From positions 1-32,910 of the forward strand of contig JAEDLK010000018.1 in NCBI GenBank assembly GCA_016295355.1: a stretch of DNA of 32,910 nucleotides. The letters are read 5' to 3'. Below the pieces are notes generated by a model. That model made no database searches. It was not told the DNA's origin and worked only from the letters and a program-made list of their open reading frames with translations. The position numbers and the translations under genes are program-made. Positions 15,630 through 23,750 of this stretch are shown here, piece after piece (the first letter of the stretch is position 1; each line of letters opens with the position of its first letter). The DNA comes from Clostridiaceae bacterium (lineage in GTDB: Bacteria > Bacillota > Clostridia > Oscillospirales > Acutalibacteraceae).

Positions 15630-17627
15630 ATGCCGTTCCAAAAAGAACAACATCTTCGTGTTCGACTGTTGAGTCTGATTCTTGCCGTGGCGTTGCTCAT
15701 CTGCGGCGTCCGAATGCTCTCCTTGCAGGTTATTCATGCCAACCAATACATCTCACAGGGTAGCGGCATCACAGCGCGCACCTCGGTCTTAAAGGCGCCG
15801 AGAGGCGAAATCTTGGATTGCTACGGGCGTGAAATTGCCGTGAATCGAGACGGCTATAACATTGTTTTTAACAGTGCCTACTTAGATTGGGATCACCTAA
15901 ACGACTTGATTTTGACGCTGTGCGACTATCTGTCTGCCGAGAATGTGGCGTGGGTGGACGAACTGCCCCTCAGCAAAACCGCTCCCTATGGTTTTACCGA
16001 CGAAGATCCGGCCGCCTTCTTAAAAAATATTGGCCTGGCTCACTATGCCACAGCGGAAAACGCCTTTACCAAATTGACCGCTCTGTATCATATTGACGGG
16101 CTCTCATCGGAGCGAGCTCGCCTTGTGATGGGCGTGCGCTACTCCATGAGTAAGGCGGCCTTCTCGCTGGCCAACCCCTATACTTTTGCCGAGGATGTGC
16201 CGGCCGGCATTATGCAAAAAATCTCCGAAAACAGCTTTTGTCTGCCCGGCGTAACGGTGGAAACCGCTCCCTTCCGATCGTATGTAGACAGCACGCTGGC
16301 GCCGCATTTAATCGGCACGGTCGGTCCGATTTATGCCGAAGAATGGAACGGCGACCCGGAAAACGGCGTTGTCGGGCTTAAGGAAAAAGGTTACCATTAT
16401 AACGATAAGGTCGGCAAAAGCGGTATTGAAGCCTATTGCGAGGACTTATTGCACGGTACTGACGGAGAAATCACCTATTATTTGAATGCCGACGGTATGA
16501 TCATCAGCAGTGAAATTACCAAACAGCCCATTCCCGGAAAAACCGTTATGCTGACACTGGACAAACGGATTCAGCAAACCGTGCAAAACACCTTGTTAAA
16601 AACCATTGACCAATTAAACGAAAACGGCGGTCGTTGTACCGGCGGTGCGGCGGTGGTGATGAATGTCAAAACCGGCCAGATTTTCGCCTCGGCCAATGCG
16701 CCGACCTATGATCGGGAAACCTATCAAAAGCAATATGAAACCCTGCTGTCAAATCCGAACAATCCGCTGATCAACCGAGCCTTCCAAGGCATTTATCCCA
16801 TTGGCTCCACCATTAAACCGGCCGTGGCCATTGCGGCGCTGGATGCCGGTTCTCTGACGGCCGATGAGCGTATCACCTGCCAGCATACCTATACTTTATT
16901 TAACGACTACCGGCCTTCCTGTATGGGAACCCACGGTCCGATTGACTTGAAATTGGCCTTGGCGGCATCGTGTAACTATTATTTCTTTGAGGTCGGCCGT
17001 CGAGTCGGTGCCACAACCATGGGCCGTTACTTTAACCAGTTCGGCCTTGGCGTAAAGACCGGCGTGGAAATCGGCGACAGTGCCGGTTTATTTGTCAAAA
17101 CCGACGAGGGCACCGGCGACACTTTACAAATTGCCATTGGACAAAAGAACGCCTTTACACCGTTACAGATGGCTGTTTATACCTCCACACTGGCCAACGG
17201 CGGCACCCGTTACCGCGCCACACTCATTGATAAAGTCGTCTCTTATGATTTGAAAGAAACCTATCAAAAAAATGGCAAAGAGGTCTTGAACACCATTACC
17301 ATTTCCGATTACGCCTTAAAAAGCGTTAAAGAAGGTATGTTGTCGGTGACCGAGGACGGTACAGGCAGCCGTGTGTTGGGTGATTATCCCATAAAGGTTG
17401 GCGGTAAGACCGGCACATCCCAGGTCAATTACGGAAACGGCGTGGATAACAGTGTGTTTATCGCCTTTGCCCCGTTTGATGATCCTGAAATTGCCATTGC
17501 GGTCATTTTGGAACACGGCAACAACGGATTTGCCGCCGGGACCATCGTGCGAAACGCCTTGGATGCGTACTTCTTCTCGGATGAAACTTCGGTAAACACA
17601 ACCCCCTCATATACCGTGCTGGGTTGA
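15630..17627 (+). CDS. Class B penicillin-binding protein (PBP2/MrdA-like transpeptidase)
   Basis: A 665-residue membrane-anchored transpeptidase. It has one N-terminal TM (residues 11-30), the dimerisation-domain motif APRGEILDCYGREIAVN, LIGTVGPIYAEEW, GKSGIEAYCEDLLHG, and the catalytic motifs STIK (Ser393), SCN (447-449) and KTG (593-595). No PASTA repeats follow the transpeptidase domain, so it is PBP2-like rather than SpoVD/PBP2B-like. Its place directly behind mreBCD supports a role as the elongasome transpeptidase working with an RodA glycosyltransferase, which is not in the window. AAGAAAGGAGA lies before the ATG. The stop is immediately followed by a new promoter. Confidence 0.94.
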   Translation: MPFQKEQHLRVRLLSLILAVALLICGVRMLSLQVIHANQYISQGSGITARTSVLKAPRGEILDCYGREIAVNRDGYNIVFNSAYLDWDHLNDLILTLCDYLSAENVAWVDELPLSKTAPYGFTDEDPAAFLKNIGLAHYATAENAFTKLTALYHIDGLSSERARLVMGVRYSMSKAAFSLANPYTFAEDVPAGIMQKISENSFCLPGVTVETAPFRSYVDSTLAPHLIGTVGPIYAEEWNGDPENGVVGLKEKGYHYNDKVGKSGIEAYCEDLLHGTDGEITYYLNADGMIISSEITKQPIPGKTVMLTLDKRIQQTVQNTLLKTIDQLNENGGRCTGGAAVVMNVKTGQIFASANAPTYDRETYQKQYETLLSNPNNPLINRAFQGIYPIGSTIKPAVAIAALDAGSLTADERITCQHTYTLFNDYRPSCMGTHGPIDLKLALAASCNYYFFEVGRRVGATTMGRYFNQFGLGVKTGVEIGDSAGLFVKTDEGTGDTLQIAIGQKNAFTPLQMAVYTSTLANGGTRYRATLIDKVVSYDLKETYQKNGKEVLNTITISDYALKSVKEGMLSVTEDGTGSRVLGDYPIKVGGKTGTSQVNYGNGVDNSVFIAFAPFDDPEIAIAVILEHGNNGFAAGTIVRNALDAYFFSDETSVNTTPSYTVLG

Positions 17628-17656
17628 TTGACAACCTTGTGTGTTTGTGCTATACT
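17628..17656 (+). promoter_or_regulatory. Sigma-A promoter of the MinD-like/mgsA/hisS/aspS unit
   Basis: TTGACA (17628-17633), 17-base spacer, TATACT (17651-17656), starting one base after the PBP stop codon and 26 bases before the ATG at 17683. There is no terminator between, so both read-through and independent expression are likely. Confidence 0.85.
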
Positions 17657-17682
17657 GACATATGATTATAAGGAGTGAAATC

Positions 17683-18420
17683 ATGACCGATAAGCTGTTT
17701 GCCGTCACCTCCGGCAAGGGTGGGGTGGGAAAATCCACCGTCGCTGCCGGGTTGGCCGCCGCTTTTTCAAAAAAAGGCCAAACGGTGTTGTTGTTGGATT
17801 TGGATGAAGGCCTCCGCTGTCTGGATTTAATGCTCGGCATCAGCGAAACCGTTGCGTTTGATTTGGCCGATGTTTTATCCGGCCGAGATGCCGAAAACGC
17901 CTTGTATTCGGTGCCGTGGTTGCCCGGCGTCTCCTTAATGCCGGCGCCCTCCGGAGACATCCCGGTGGACAGCGAGCTGTTCGGCGCCTTTGTCAGAGAA
18001 GCGCTTCAGAATTTTGATAAGGTGGTCATTGATTTCCCGGCCGGTTTGCCGAATGCCCTCTATGGCGCTTTGCCCGATTACACGGTGTTTCTCACGGTTT
18101 GCACACCCGACCCCATCAGTTTGCGGGACAGCTACACCGTGGGTTGCCGCTTAAATGAGCAGAAGAAATCACGGGTTATGCTGGTCATCAATCGCTTTGA
18201 TTTGGCATATATCAAAAAAGGCGTGTACGCCGGCATTGATGATATGATTGACCGAAGTGCCCTTCAGCTTTCCGGCGTTATACCGTACGACCTCTCTATT
18301 CCGTTTGAACAGTCCTGTGGCCGTTTACCGCTTAAAGGACGGGCTGCCCGTGCTTTTGCCCGTATGGCCGATCGTTTAGACGGAAAGTCAGTGCCGTTGC
18401 CCCGCCCGAAAAAAATATAG
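17683..18420 (+). CDS. MinD/ParA-family ATPase without a visible membrane-targeting helix
   Basis: A 245-residue P-loop ATPase with the deviant Walker A GKGGVGKST (residues 11-19, signature Lys12), switch-I-like DLDEGLRCLDLMLG and switch-II-like IDFPAGLPNAL. These match MinD, which carries DADxGLRNLD and DSPAG. MinD is normally 265-270 residues and ends in an amphipathic helix that binds membrane; this protein is shorter and ends KSVPLPRPKKI. No minC or minE gene is visible. It may be a degenerate MinD, or a MinD-like positioning ATPase with another partner. RBS AAGGAGTGA; an in-frame ATG at 17662 precedes the RBS and is discounted. Followed closely by the mgsA homologue. Confidence 0.85.
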   Translation: MTDKLFAVTSGKGGVGKSTVAAGLAAAFSKKGQTVLLLDLDEGLRCLDLMLGISETVAFDLADVLSGRDAENALYSVPWLPGVSLMPAPSGDIPVDSELFGAFVREALQNFDKVVIDFPAGLPNALYGALPDYTVFLTVCTPDPISLRDSYTVGCRLNEQKKSRVMLVINRFDLAYIKKGVYAGIDDMIDRSALQLSGVIPYDLSIPFEQSCGRLPLKGRAARAFARMADRLDGKSVPLPRPKKI

Positions 18421-18436
18421 AAAGGATCTCTTGTCT

Positions 18437-18835
18437 ATGAATATTGCCCTCATTGCCCATGACACGAAAAAGGAGCTGATGGTTCAGTTCTGTATTGCCT
18501 ATTGCGGAATTTTATCTCATCACACCCTGCTGGCAACCGGTGCCACCGGCAAAACCGTTGCAGAAGCAACCGGTCTGAATATCATCCGCTTTTTGGGCGG
18601 TTCGCAGGGCGGCTCGCAACAGATCGCCTCTCGCATCGGCTGTGATGAAATTGATATGCTGTTGTTTTTCAGAGATCCGCTGAATCCCAAACCGCACGAG
18701 CCGGATGAATCGGTTCTGTTAAGGTTATGCGATGTCCATAATATTCCGTATGCCACCAATATTGCTTCGGCCGAAATGCTCATTCACGGGCTTGAACGGG
18801 GCGATCTTGACTGGCGTGAGTATGTGAGGAATTAA
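18437..18835 (+). CDS. mgsA: Methylglyoxal synthase homologue lacking the catalytic Asp
   Basis: A 132-residue MGS-fold protein. MgsA converts dihydroxyacetone phosphate to methylglyoxal and phosphate. The N-terminus MNIALIAHDTKKELM, ATGATG phosphate loop, FFRDPLN (Asp80), PHEPD (His87, Asp90) and LRLCDVHNIPYATNIASAE match the family. However, the motif GGDQQ, which holds the catalytic base (Asp71 in E. coli), reads GGSQQ here with Ser60 (codon TCG). It may be inactive as a synthase, use another base, or act as a ligand-binding protein. ATG 18437 fits the family N-terminus; AAAGGA is ten bases upstream, and an in-frame TTG at 18431 is also close to it. Confidence 0.9.
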   Translation: MNIALIAHDTKKELMVQFCIAYCGILSHHTLLATGATGKTVAEATGLNIIRFLGGSQGGSQQIASRIGCDEIDMLLFFRDPLNPKPHEPDESVLLRLCDVHNIPYATNIASAEMLIHGLERGDLDWREYVRN

Positions 18836-18860
18836 CACGCAATAAAACACTTTATCGGTG

Positions 18861-18887
18861 TCCAGCTCCACCGTCGGCGGGGCTGGA
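18861..18887 (+). promoter_or_regulatory. Stable hairpin in the mgsA-hisS gap
   Basis: TCCAGCTCC (18861-18869) pairs with GGGGCTGGA (18879-18887), one G-U pair, nine-base loop. No U-run follows (TTACCCATTTTG), so it is a poor terminator. It lies 28 bases before hisS and could affect mRNA stability or hisS translation. No T-box core sequence was found. Confidence 0.5.
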
Positions 18888-18914
18888 TTACCCATTTTGA
18901 AGGGGGCGTTCTCC

Positions 18915-20240
18915 ATGAACGAGATTAACCGGGCTGTCAAGGGGACAGCCGATGTGCTGCCGGATCAGAGCGACCGCTGGCAGTTCATAGAACGGCAAAT
19001 GTTTGAAACCGCACGCCTGTTCGGCTTCAAGGAAATCCGGGTGCCTGTTTTTGAGCATACCGAGGTTTTCAATCGCAGTGTGGGCGATACCACCGATGTG
19101 GTGCAAAAGGAAATGTATACCTTTGATGACAAAGGCGGCCGCAGCTTAACCCTGCGTCCGGAACTCACCGCAGGTGTCATCCGCAGTGTGATTGAAAACG
19201 GTCTGTATGCCGGCACATTGCCGCTGAAATGTTGTTATTTGGGCGGTTGTTACCGCTATGAAAAACCGCAGGCCGGCCGCCTGCGTGAATTTCACCAGTT
19301 CGGGGTGGAATGTGTCGGTGCCGCCGCTCCGGCCGCCGATGCTGAGGTTATTTCCTTGGCCCACGCTGTGTTGGAGGCTATCGGTCTTAAGAATGTATCG
19401 CTCGAAATCAACTCCATTGGCTGTCCTACCTGCCGGGCGAACTATCATAAGGCTCTAAAGGACTATTTTGCGGCACGCAAAGAGGAACTGTGCGAAACAT
19501 GCCTATCTCGCCTGGAGCGCAACCCCATGCGGATTTTGGACTGCAAGTCCCCCGTTTGCAAAGAGATTGCCGCCGGTGCGCCGGTTATGCTTGACTATCT
19601 TTGCGAAGATTGTCAGGCTCACTTTGACGGCGTGCAACAGCATTTGAATGCGGCCGGTATCCACTACACCGTCAATCCCACCATTGTACGGGGATTGGAT
19701 TATTACACCCGTACCGTGTTTGAATTTGTCGCCGGAGGCATCGGTGCGCAGTCCACCGTTTGCGGCGGCGGTCGTTATGACGGGCTGATTGCTCAAATGG
19801 GCGGTCCTGCTACTCCATCGCTCGGCTTTGCCATGGGACTGGAACGCCTGCTACTGGTGTTAGAGCATCAGCAAACGGTATTACCGACTCCGGCACCTTG
19901 TGATTTATACATCGCCGCCATGGGACAGGCCGCCGCTTTGAAGGCCAGCTCCCTTTGCAGGGCTCTGCGTAAGGAAGGCTTTGCCTGTCAAACTGATTTG
20001 TGCGCTAAAGGACTGAAAGCGCAAATGCGGTTTGCCAATAAAATCGGTGCTTCCTTTACCTTGGTGCTGGGTGACGACGAAATAGCCGCTGATACGGCTA
20101 AACTCAAGCGCATGGCGGATGGACACGAGTTTGACTGCCGTTTAAGTGAATTAACAAAGGCACTGTATCAAGCCAAACAGGAATCAGCCATTGACAGTCT
20201 GACCGATTCCATCATCAAGCAAGAGGGGTCTAAGCAATGA
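18915..20240 (+). CDS. hisS: Histidine-tRNA ligase
   Basis: A 441-residue class II synthetase, slightly longer than typical bacterial HisRS (about 420). It opens with RAVKGTADVLPDQSDRW and shows motif 1 (EIRVPVFEHTEVFNRSVGD), TLRPELTAGVIR, motif 2 (GRLREFHQFGVECVG), the histidine-specific loop GLDYYTRTVFEFV, GGGRYDGL and motif 3 (LGFAMGLERLLLVL), then the anticodon-binding domain. Two Cys pairs (PTCRANYH, CETC, PVCKE, CEDCQ) in the insertion domain hint at a metal site. AGGGGG precedes the ATG by nine bases; upstream in-frame codons contain the hairpin and are unlikely to be coding. Overlaps aspS by ATGA. Confidence 0.97.
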   Translation: MNEINRAVKGTADVLPDQSDRWQFIERQMFETARLFGFKEIRVPVFEHTEVFNRSVGDTTDVVQKEMYTFDDKGGRSLTLRPELTAGVIRSVIENGLYAGTLPLKCCYLGGCYRYEKPQAGRLREFHQFGVECVGAAAPAADAEVISLAHAVLEAIGLKNVSLEINSIGCPTCRANYHKALKDYFAARKEELCETCLSRLERNPMRILDCKSPVCKEIAAGAPVMLDYLCEDCQAHFDGVQQHLNAAGIHYTVNPTIVRGLDYYTRTVFEFVAGGIGAQSTVCGGGRYDGLIAQMGGPATPSLGFAMGLERLLLVLEHQQTVLPTPAPCDLYIAAMGQAAALKASSLCRALRKEGFACQTDLCAKGLKAQMRFANKIGASFTLVLGDDEIAADTAKLKRMADGHEFDCRLSELTKALYQAKQESAIDSLTDSIIKQEGSKQ

Positions 20241-22027
20241 AACTGGATAGAATGGATGGACACAAGCGTACCGACTATTGCGGTACACTGACCACAAAGG
20301 ATGAAGGGCGAGCCGTTACGGTCTGCGGTTGGATTCAGCGTCAGCGTGACCTGGGCGCACTGATTTTTATTGATTTACGGGATCGCACGGGTTTGGTACA
20401 GTTGGCTTTTGACGAAACCACCGACCGTGCCGTATTCGATAAGGCCTTCGCCTGTCGCAGTGAATTTGTTCTCATGGCTGAGGGCACCGTTCGTCGCCGT
20501 TCCTCAATCAATCCGGACTTGCCGACGGGTGAAATTGAAATTGCCGTCAGCAGCTTACGGATATTGGGCGAGGCTCAAACGCCACCCTTTGATATCACCG
20601 ATGATACCGGCGCCAAAGAGGAGCTGAGGCTTCGTTACCGCTATTTGGATTTACGGCGTCCTAAGTTACAGCAAAACCTGTTAATGCGCCATAAAATCAC
20701 CAAATTGACCCGTGATTACTTTGATGAGAACGGCTTTTTGGAGATCGAAACACCGACGCTGATTAAATCCACCCCCGAGGGGGCCCGTGACTATTTGGTT
20801 CCCTCCCGCGTGCATAAGGGTAGTTTTTACGCTTTGCCCCAGTCGCCGCAGTTGTATAAACAGTTGTTGATGCTGTCGGGGTGCGACCGCTATATGCAAA
20901 TTGCCCGTTGCTATCGGGATGAGGATTTGCGTGCCGATCGTCAGCCGGAATTCACCCAAATTGACGTGGAAATGTCCTTTGTGGAAATGGAGGATGTTTT
21001 TGCCATTGCCGAAGGCTATATGAAACGCCTGTTCAAGGAAATCAAGGGCATTGACCTCCAACTGCCCCTACCCCGTTTAACGTATACACAGGCCATGGAC
21101 GCATACGGATCCGATAAGCCGGATACCCGTTTTGATATGAAAATCGTGGATTTGTCCGATTTGGTGGCCGATTGCGGTTTCGGCGTCTTTGCCGATACCG
21201 TAAAAAACGGCGGAACGGTTCGCGCCATCTGTGCCAAACAGGCGGCCGATGTCTACACTCGTAAGGAGCTGGATAAGCTGACCGAGGAAGCCAAGGGCAT
21301 CGGTGCTAAGGGCTTGGCCTTTGTCCGCTGGCAAGAGGACGCTCCCTCCTGCGCCTTTGCAAAATTCTTAAGTGAGGATGAGTTTGCCGCTATCTTAAAA
21401 CGCACCGGCGCCGAAAAAGGTGATGTGGTGCTGATTGTAGCCGACAAGAAGAAAGTCACCCTGCCGGTGCTGGGTGCGTTGCGATTGACGGTTGCGAAAC
21501 GGCTGAATATGATCCCAAACACCTACAATCTGTTGTGGATCACCCAATTCCCGTTCTTTGAGTACAATGAGGAAACCGGTCATTGGGATGCCATGCACCA
21601 TCCGTTTACCTCTCCGATGGATGAGTGTATTCCCTATCTTGACAGCGATCCCGAAAAGGTCTTTGCCAAGGCCTATGACTTGGTGCTCAACGGCATTGAG
21701 CTGTCGTCCGGCTCCATTCGGATCACCGACCCCGAGCTTCAGGCGCATATGTTCCGTGCTTTGGGACTCACGGAGCAGGAAGCTGAGGAGAAATTCGGCT
21801 TCCTAACCAATGCGTTCCGTTACGGCGCCCCGCCGCACGGTGGCATGGGTATCGGTTTAGATAGAATTTGTATGTTACTGTCCGGCAGTGACAGCCTGCG
21901 TGATGTCATCGCCTTCCCGAAGGTGTCCAACAGCAGCGAATTGATGTCGGGTGCCCCGGCCGCCGTTGACGAAAGCCAGTTGAGGGATTTGTCCATCGGC
22001 ATTTTACCGGATAAAAAATCGGAATAA
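20237..22027 (+). CDS. aspS: Aspartate-tRNA ligase (bacterial type)
   Basis: A 596-residue bacterial AspRS. It contains the OB-fold anticodon domain (VTVCGWIQRQRDLGALIFID), the class II catalytic domain with LPQSPQLYKQLLM, motif 2 YRDEDLRADRQPEFTQ, the GAD insertion (from about residue 290 to 410), and motif 3 GIGLDRICMLLSG followed by IRDVIAFPK-like LRDVIAFPK. Length and the GAD insertion mark it as the bacterial rather than the archaeal form. The start overlaps the hisS stop (ATGA) with GAGGGG upstream, the common hisS-aspS pairing of Bacillota. A strong terminator lies 240 bases downstream. Confidence 0.97.
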   Translation: MKLDRMDGHKRTDYCGTLTTKDEGRAVTVCGWIQRQRDLGALIFIDLRDRTGLVQLAFDETTDRAVFDKAFACRSEFVLMAEGTVRRRSSINPDLPTGEIEIAVSSLRILGEAQTPPFDITDDTGAKEELRLRYRYLDLRRPKLQQNLLMRHKITKLTRDYFDENGFLEIETPTLIKSTPEGARDYLVPSRVHKGSFYALPQSPQLYKQLLMLSGCDRYMQIARCYRDEDLRADRQPEFTQIDVEMSFVEMEDVFAIAEGYMKRLFKEIKGIDLQLPLPRLTYTQAMDAYGSDKPDTRFDMKIVDLSDLVADCGFGVFADTVKNGGTVRAICAKQAADVYTRKELDKLTEEAKGIGAKGLAFVRWQEDAPSCAFAKFLSEDEFAAILKRTGAEKGDVVLIVADKKKVTLPVLGALRLTVAKRLNMIPNTYNLLWITQFPFFEYNEETGHWDAMHHPFTSPMDECIPYLDSDPEKVFAKAYDLVLNGIELSSGSIRITDPELQAHMFRALGLTEQEAEEKFGFLTNAFRYGAPPHGGMGIGLDRICMLLSGSDSLRDVIAFPKVSNSSELMSGAPAAVDESQLRDLSIGILPDKKSE

Positions 22028-22266
22028 GCAATATCCGACAAAAGCTAAACAGATAAGCGAGGCTGTAAAGAATCGATCATAGCATTTTTGCAGGCTTTAT
22101 ACCACAAGACACTTCTGTTTTCGGCGGCAGGAAGCACCTTTTACGGGTATTTCCGGTTGTTCTTTCGGTTCGGCTCCTAAAAACGGTGTAAAAATAACTG
22201 TGAGAGGAAAGCCGCTTTTTTGGCACAGATCACGAGGTTTGTATGACAAGCTATGCTCACATTTTT
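22028..22266 (+). other. aspS 3' region without a recognisable gene
   Basis: About 240 bases between the aspS stop and its terminator. No ORF with an RBS, no tRNA and no strong inverted repeat was seen. It is probably a 3' untranslated region, though a small RNA cannot be excluded. Confidence 0.5.
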
Positions 22267-22316
22267 AAGACGGCCGAGCAAAATGCCTCGGCCGTCTTCC
22301 TTATTTCTTTCTTTTG
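22267..22316 (+). terminator. Strong intrinsic terminator of the hisS-aspS transcript
   Basis: AAGACGGCCGAG (22267-22278), eight-base loop, CTCGGCCGTCTT (22287-22298): a perfect 12-bp GC-rich stem followed by CCTTATTTCTTTCTTTT. Confidence 0.92.
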
Positions 22317-22625
22317 AGAATAATACCACTATGGGTATCGGATAAAAAACAAGGCAACCAATGGCTCAAAAACCAAACTTGCCGGTGTGTGTAACGACAG
22401 AACCCCGGCAAGGACAACCTTCAAAATATTATCAATTTTCAGAACGCTCGTCTTGGATGTTTTTTGTGCGCGGTGTTGCCAGACTCCACGACGATTTCTT
22501 TTGTCCAAAAGACACAGTCTTTTAAAACAGTGGGAAGAAATACGCATATACGCCGGGGGTTAGGTTCATTCATGCCTAACCCCTGCTTGATCGGTCTGGC
22601 GGTTTTTGGCTGACTCTGTTGATGG
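22317..22625. other. Non-coding gap with two hairpins between aspS and the phage cassette
   Basis: No gene is supported. A 72-codon minus-strand frame (22329-22547) lacks an RBS and family features. Two inverted repeats stand out: CTTGCCGG (22378-22385) with CCGGCAAG (22405-22412), and GGGGTTAGG (22556-22564) with CCTAACCCC (22575-22583, ten-base loop). The latter is followed by no U-run on either strand, so it is more likely a binding site or RNA structure than a terminator. The left phage/host junction could lie here, but I found no att duplication. Confidence 0.45.
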
Positions 22626-22765
22626 AAAAATGTCCGGAATGGGCGAACCGAATCGCAAATGCCGTATCACGGCATTTGCGACCTGCCCGAGGGTGTACAA
22701 CAGTACATGGAGCAGTGAGGCTCGTTCATAGCAAAAAGCAATGCTTTTTCGATCCGGACATTTTT
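22626..22765. repeat. 140-bp element with 13-bp terminal inverted repeats and internal hairpins
   Basis: AAAAATGTCCGGA (22626-22638) is a perfect inverted copy of TCCGGACATTTTT (22753-22765). Inside lie TCGCAAATGCCGT (22653-22665) with ACGGCATTTGCGA (22669-22681), a 13-bp stem with a three-base loop; TGTAC/GTACA near 22694-22707; GAGC/GCTC near 22710-22723; and AAAAAGC/GCTTTTT (22733-22749). The whole can fold into one multi-branched structure. It could be a MITE-like or REP-like element or a structured RNA. No target-site duplication is visible. It begins 12 bases beyond the amidase stop. Confidence 0.6.
22733..22749 (-). terminator. Probable terminator of the phage late operon
   Basis: AAAAAGC, loop AAT, GCTTTTT. 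On the minus strand the stem ends in a run of T and lies 28 bases after the amidase stop. The stem is AT-rich, so strength is uncertain; the neighbouring 13-bp hairpin may help. Confidence 0.5.
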
Positions 22766-22776
22766 AACATTCCCCT

Positions 22777-23502
22777 TTATTCACGCTTGATATAGACGCT
22801 GTATCCCTCTTTTTTGAGTCGCTCTGCCAGGGCCTCGGCATTAGCCTTTTCCTTGAAGGCGCCCACCTGTACTCGGTATAAGGGGCCGGCCGGCTCGGCC
22901 GGCGCCGGGTCGGATGTCTTGACGGGTTGCAACTGCCCGTACTCGACAATCGCTTCGGTGATGGCTTGAGCGGCCTTCTCGGCAAAGGTATCTGTGATGA
23001 TGATGGGGGCGTCAGTGGAAGAATCCATAAACCCGCATTCCAACAACACAGCCGGCATCACGGTCTGACGGCACTCAGCGAAGTCGGCGGTGGCCAGCGG
23101 TGTTGCTCGGTTACCGATTAGGCCGGTCTTTTCAATCAACTTCTCATATAACAGGCGTTGCAAACGACGGGTAGGTTCATCCACCGTCAAATAGGTGAAC
23201 GCCATAATGCCGCCGCCACTCCCCCCGGCCACACCGGCGTTATGATGAACCGATACATAAATGTCGGCACCAAACCGATTTGCCTTGGCAGTTCGATCAT
23301 TTAACGGGGTGGGTGTTTCGCCTGTACGATCGTCAATTCGTAAAAGGGTGTACCCCTCATAGGCCTTCAGCTTCTGCTCAACCTTTTCACAAATGCGAGC
23401 ATTAAGCACCCATTCCCTTGTTTCGTTGCTATCAAAGGCACGGCTGACTCTTCGACCCGGTTCATAGAAATAATGGCCGGCATTGAGTGCAATCTTAAAC
23501 AT
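22777..23502 (-). CDS. Phage endolysin: N-acetylmuramoyl-L-alanine amidase (Amidase_3) with half SPOR domain
   Basis: A 241-residue zinc amidase that cuts peptides off the glycan strands. Amidase_3 residues: His10 (NAGH), Glu27 (SNETREW), His86 (SVHHNAG) and catalytic Glu155 (LLECGFMD). After a Pro/Ala linker (195-206) comes LYRVQVGAFKEKANAEALAE, a single 35-residue SPOR-type repeat; CwlC of Bacillus has two of these. SPOR domains bind peptide-free glycan. There is no signal peptide, so export should depend on the holin encoded just upstream. Start 23502 is about nine bases from GAGGGGG; the ATG at 23508 is too close to it. It overlaps the holin stop by eight bases and is the last gene of the cassette. 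Confidence 0.93.
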   Translation of the reverse strand: MFKIALNAGHYFYEPGRRVSRAFDSNETREWVLNARICEKVEQKLKAYEGYTLLRIDDRTGETPTPLNDRTAKANRFGADIYVSVHHNAGVAGGSGGGIMAFTYLTVDEPTRRLQRLLYEKLIEKTGLIGNRATPLATADFAECRQTVMPAVLLECGFMDSSTDAPIIITDTFAEKAAQAITEAIVEYGQLQPVKTSDPAPAEPAGPLYRVQVGAFKEKANAEALAERLKKEGYSVYIKRE

Positions 23503-23746
23503 TTTCATTTTCCCCCTCTTTTAGTGTCTTAAAGAACTCGTCGGCTTTACGAGCGGCCGACGAAAAACTGTTGTTGTACCACCAGGCTGCCAAGATGGAG
23601 CCGAGTTCAATCACGGTTTCCACAACCTTCACGACCTCTGTTTCCTCAATAGGCAGAACGTTTACGCCGCAACGGCGCAGTAAAATGCCGAGCATAACTG
23701 CAAACAGCATAATGGTACGCACAATTGTCCCCTTTGTAATTTTCAT
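23495..23746 (-). CDS. SPP1-type phage holin
   Basis: An 83-residue membrane protein. It opens MKITKGTIVRTIMLFAVMLG, has a first helix (residues 9-23), a short loop with LPIEETEVVKVVETVIELGS, a second helix ending AAWWYNNSFSSAARKADEFF, and a charged tail. The AWWxNNSF and KAD-x-x-x-K/F pattern is typical of the SPP1 holin family, which forms the membrane lesions that release the endolysin. AAAAGGAGAG precedes the ATG. It is sandwiched between the hydrolase lipoprotein and the amidase. Confidence 0.92.
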   Translation of the reverse strand: MKITKGTIVRTIMLFAVMLGILLRRCGVNVLPIEETEVVKVVETVIELGSILAAWWYNNSFSSAARKADEFFKTLKEGENENV

Positions 23747-23750
23747 GTGT

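Noticed and set aside
18836..18914. T-box or other riboswitch ahead of hisS
   Set aside because: The gap is only 79 bases and lacks the T-box core sequence and a competing terminator with a U-run; only a plain hairpin is present.
22329..22547. 72-codon minus-strand frame between aspS and the phage cassette
   Set aside because: No RBS, no recognisable motif, and it spans the CTTGCCGG/CCGGCAAG hairpin; more likely chance.
22028..22776. Search for SRP RNA, RNase P RNA, tmRNA, 6S RNA, tRNA genes and phage att duplications in the aspS-phage gap
   Set aside because: No family core sequences, no tRNA-like arms and no duplicated core at the two ends of the visible phage region were found.
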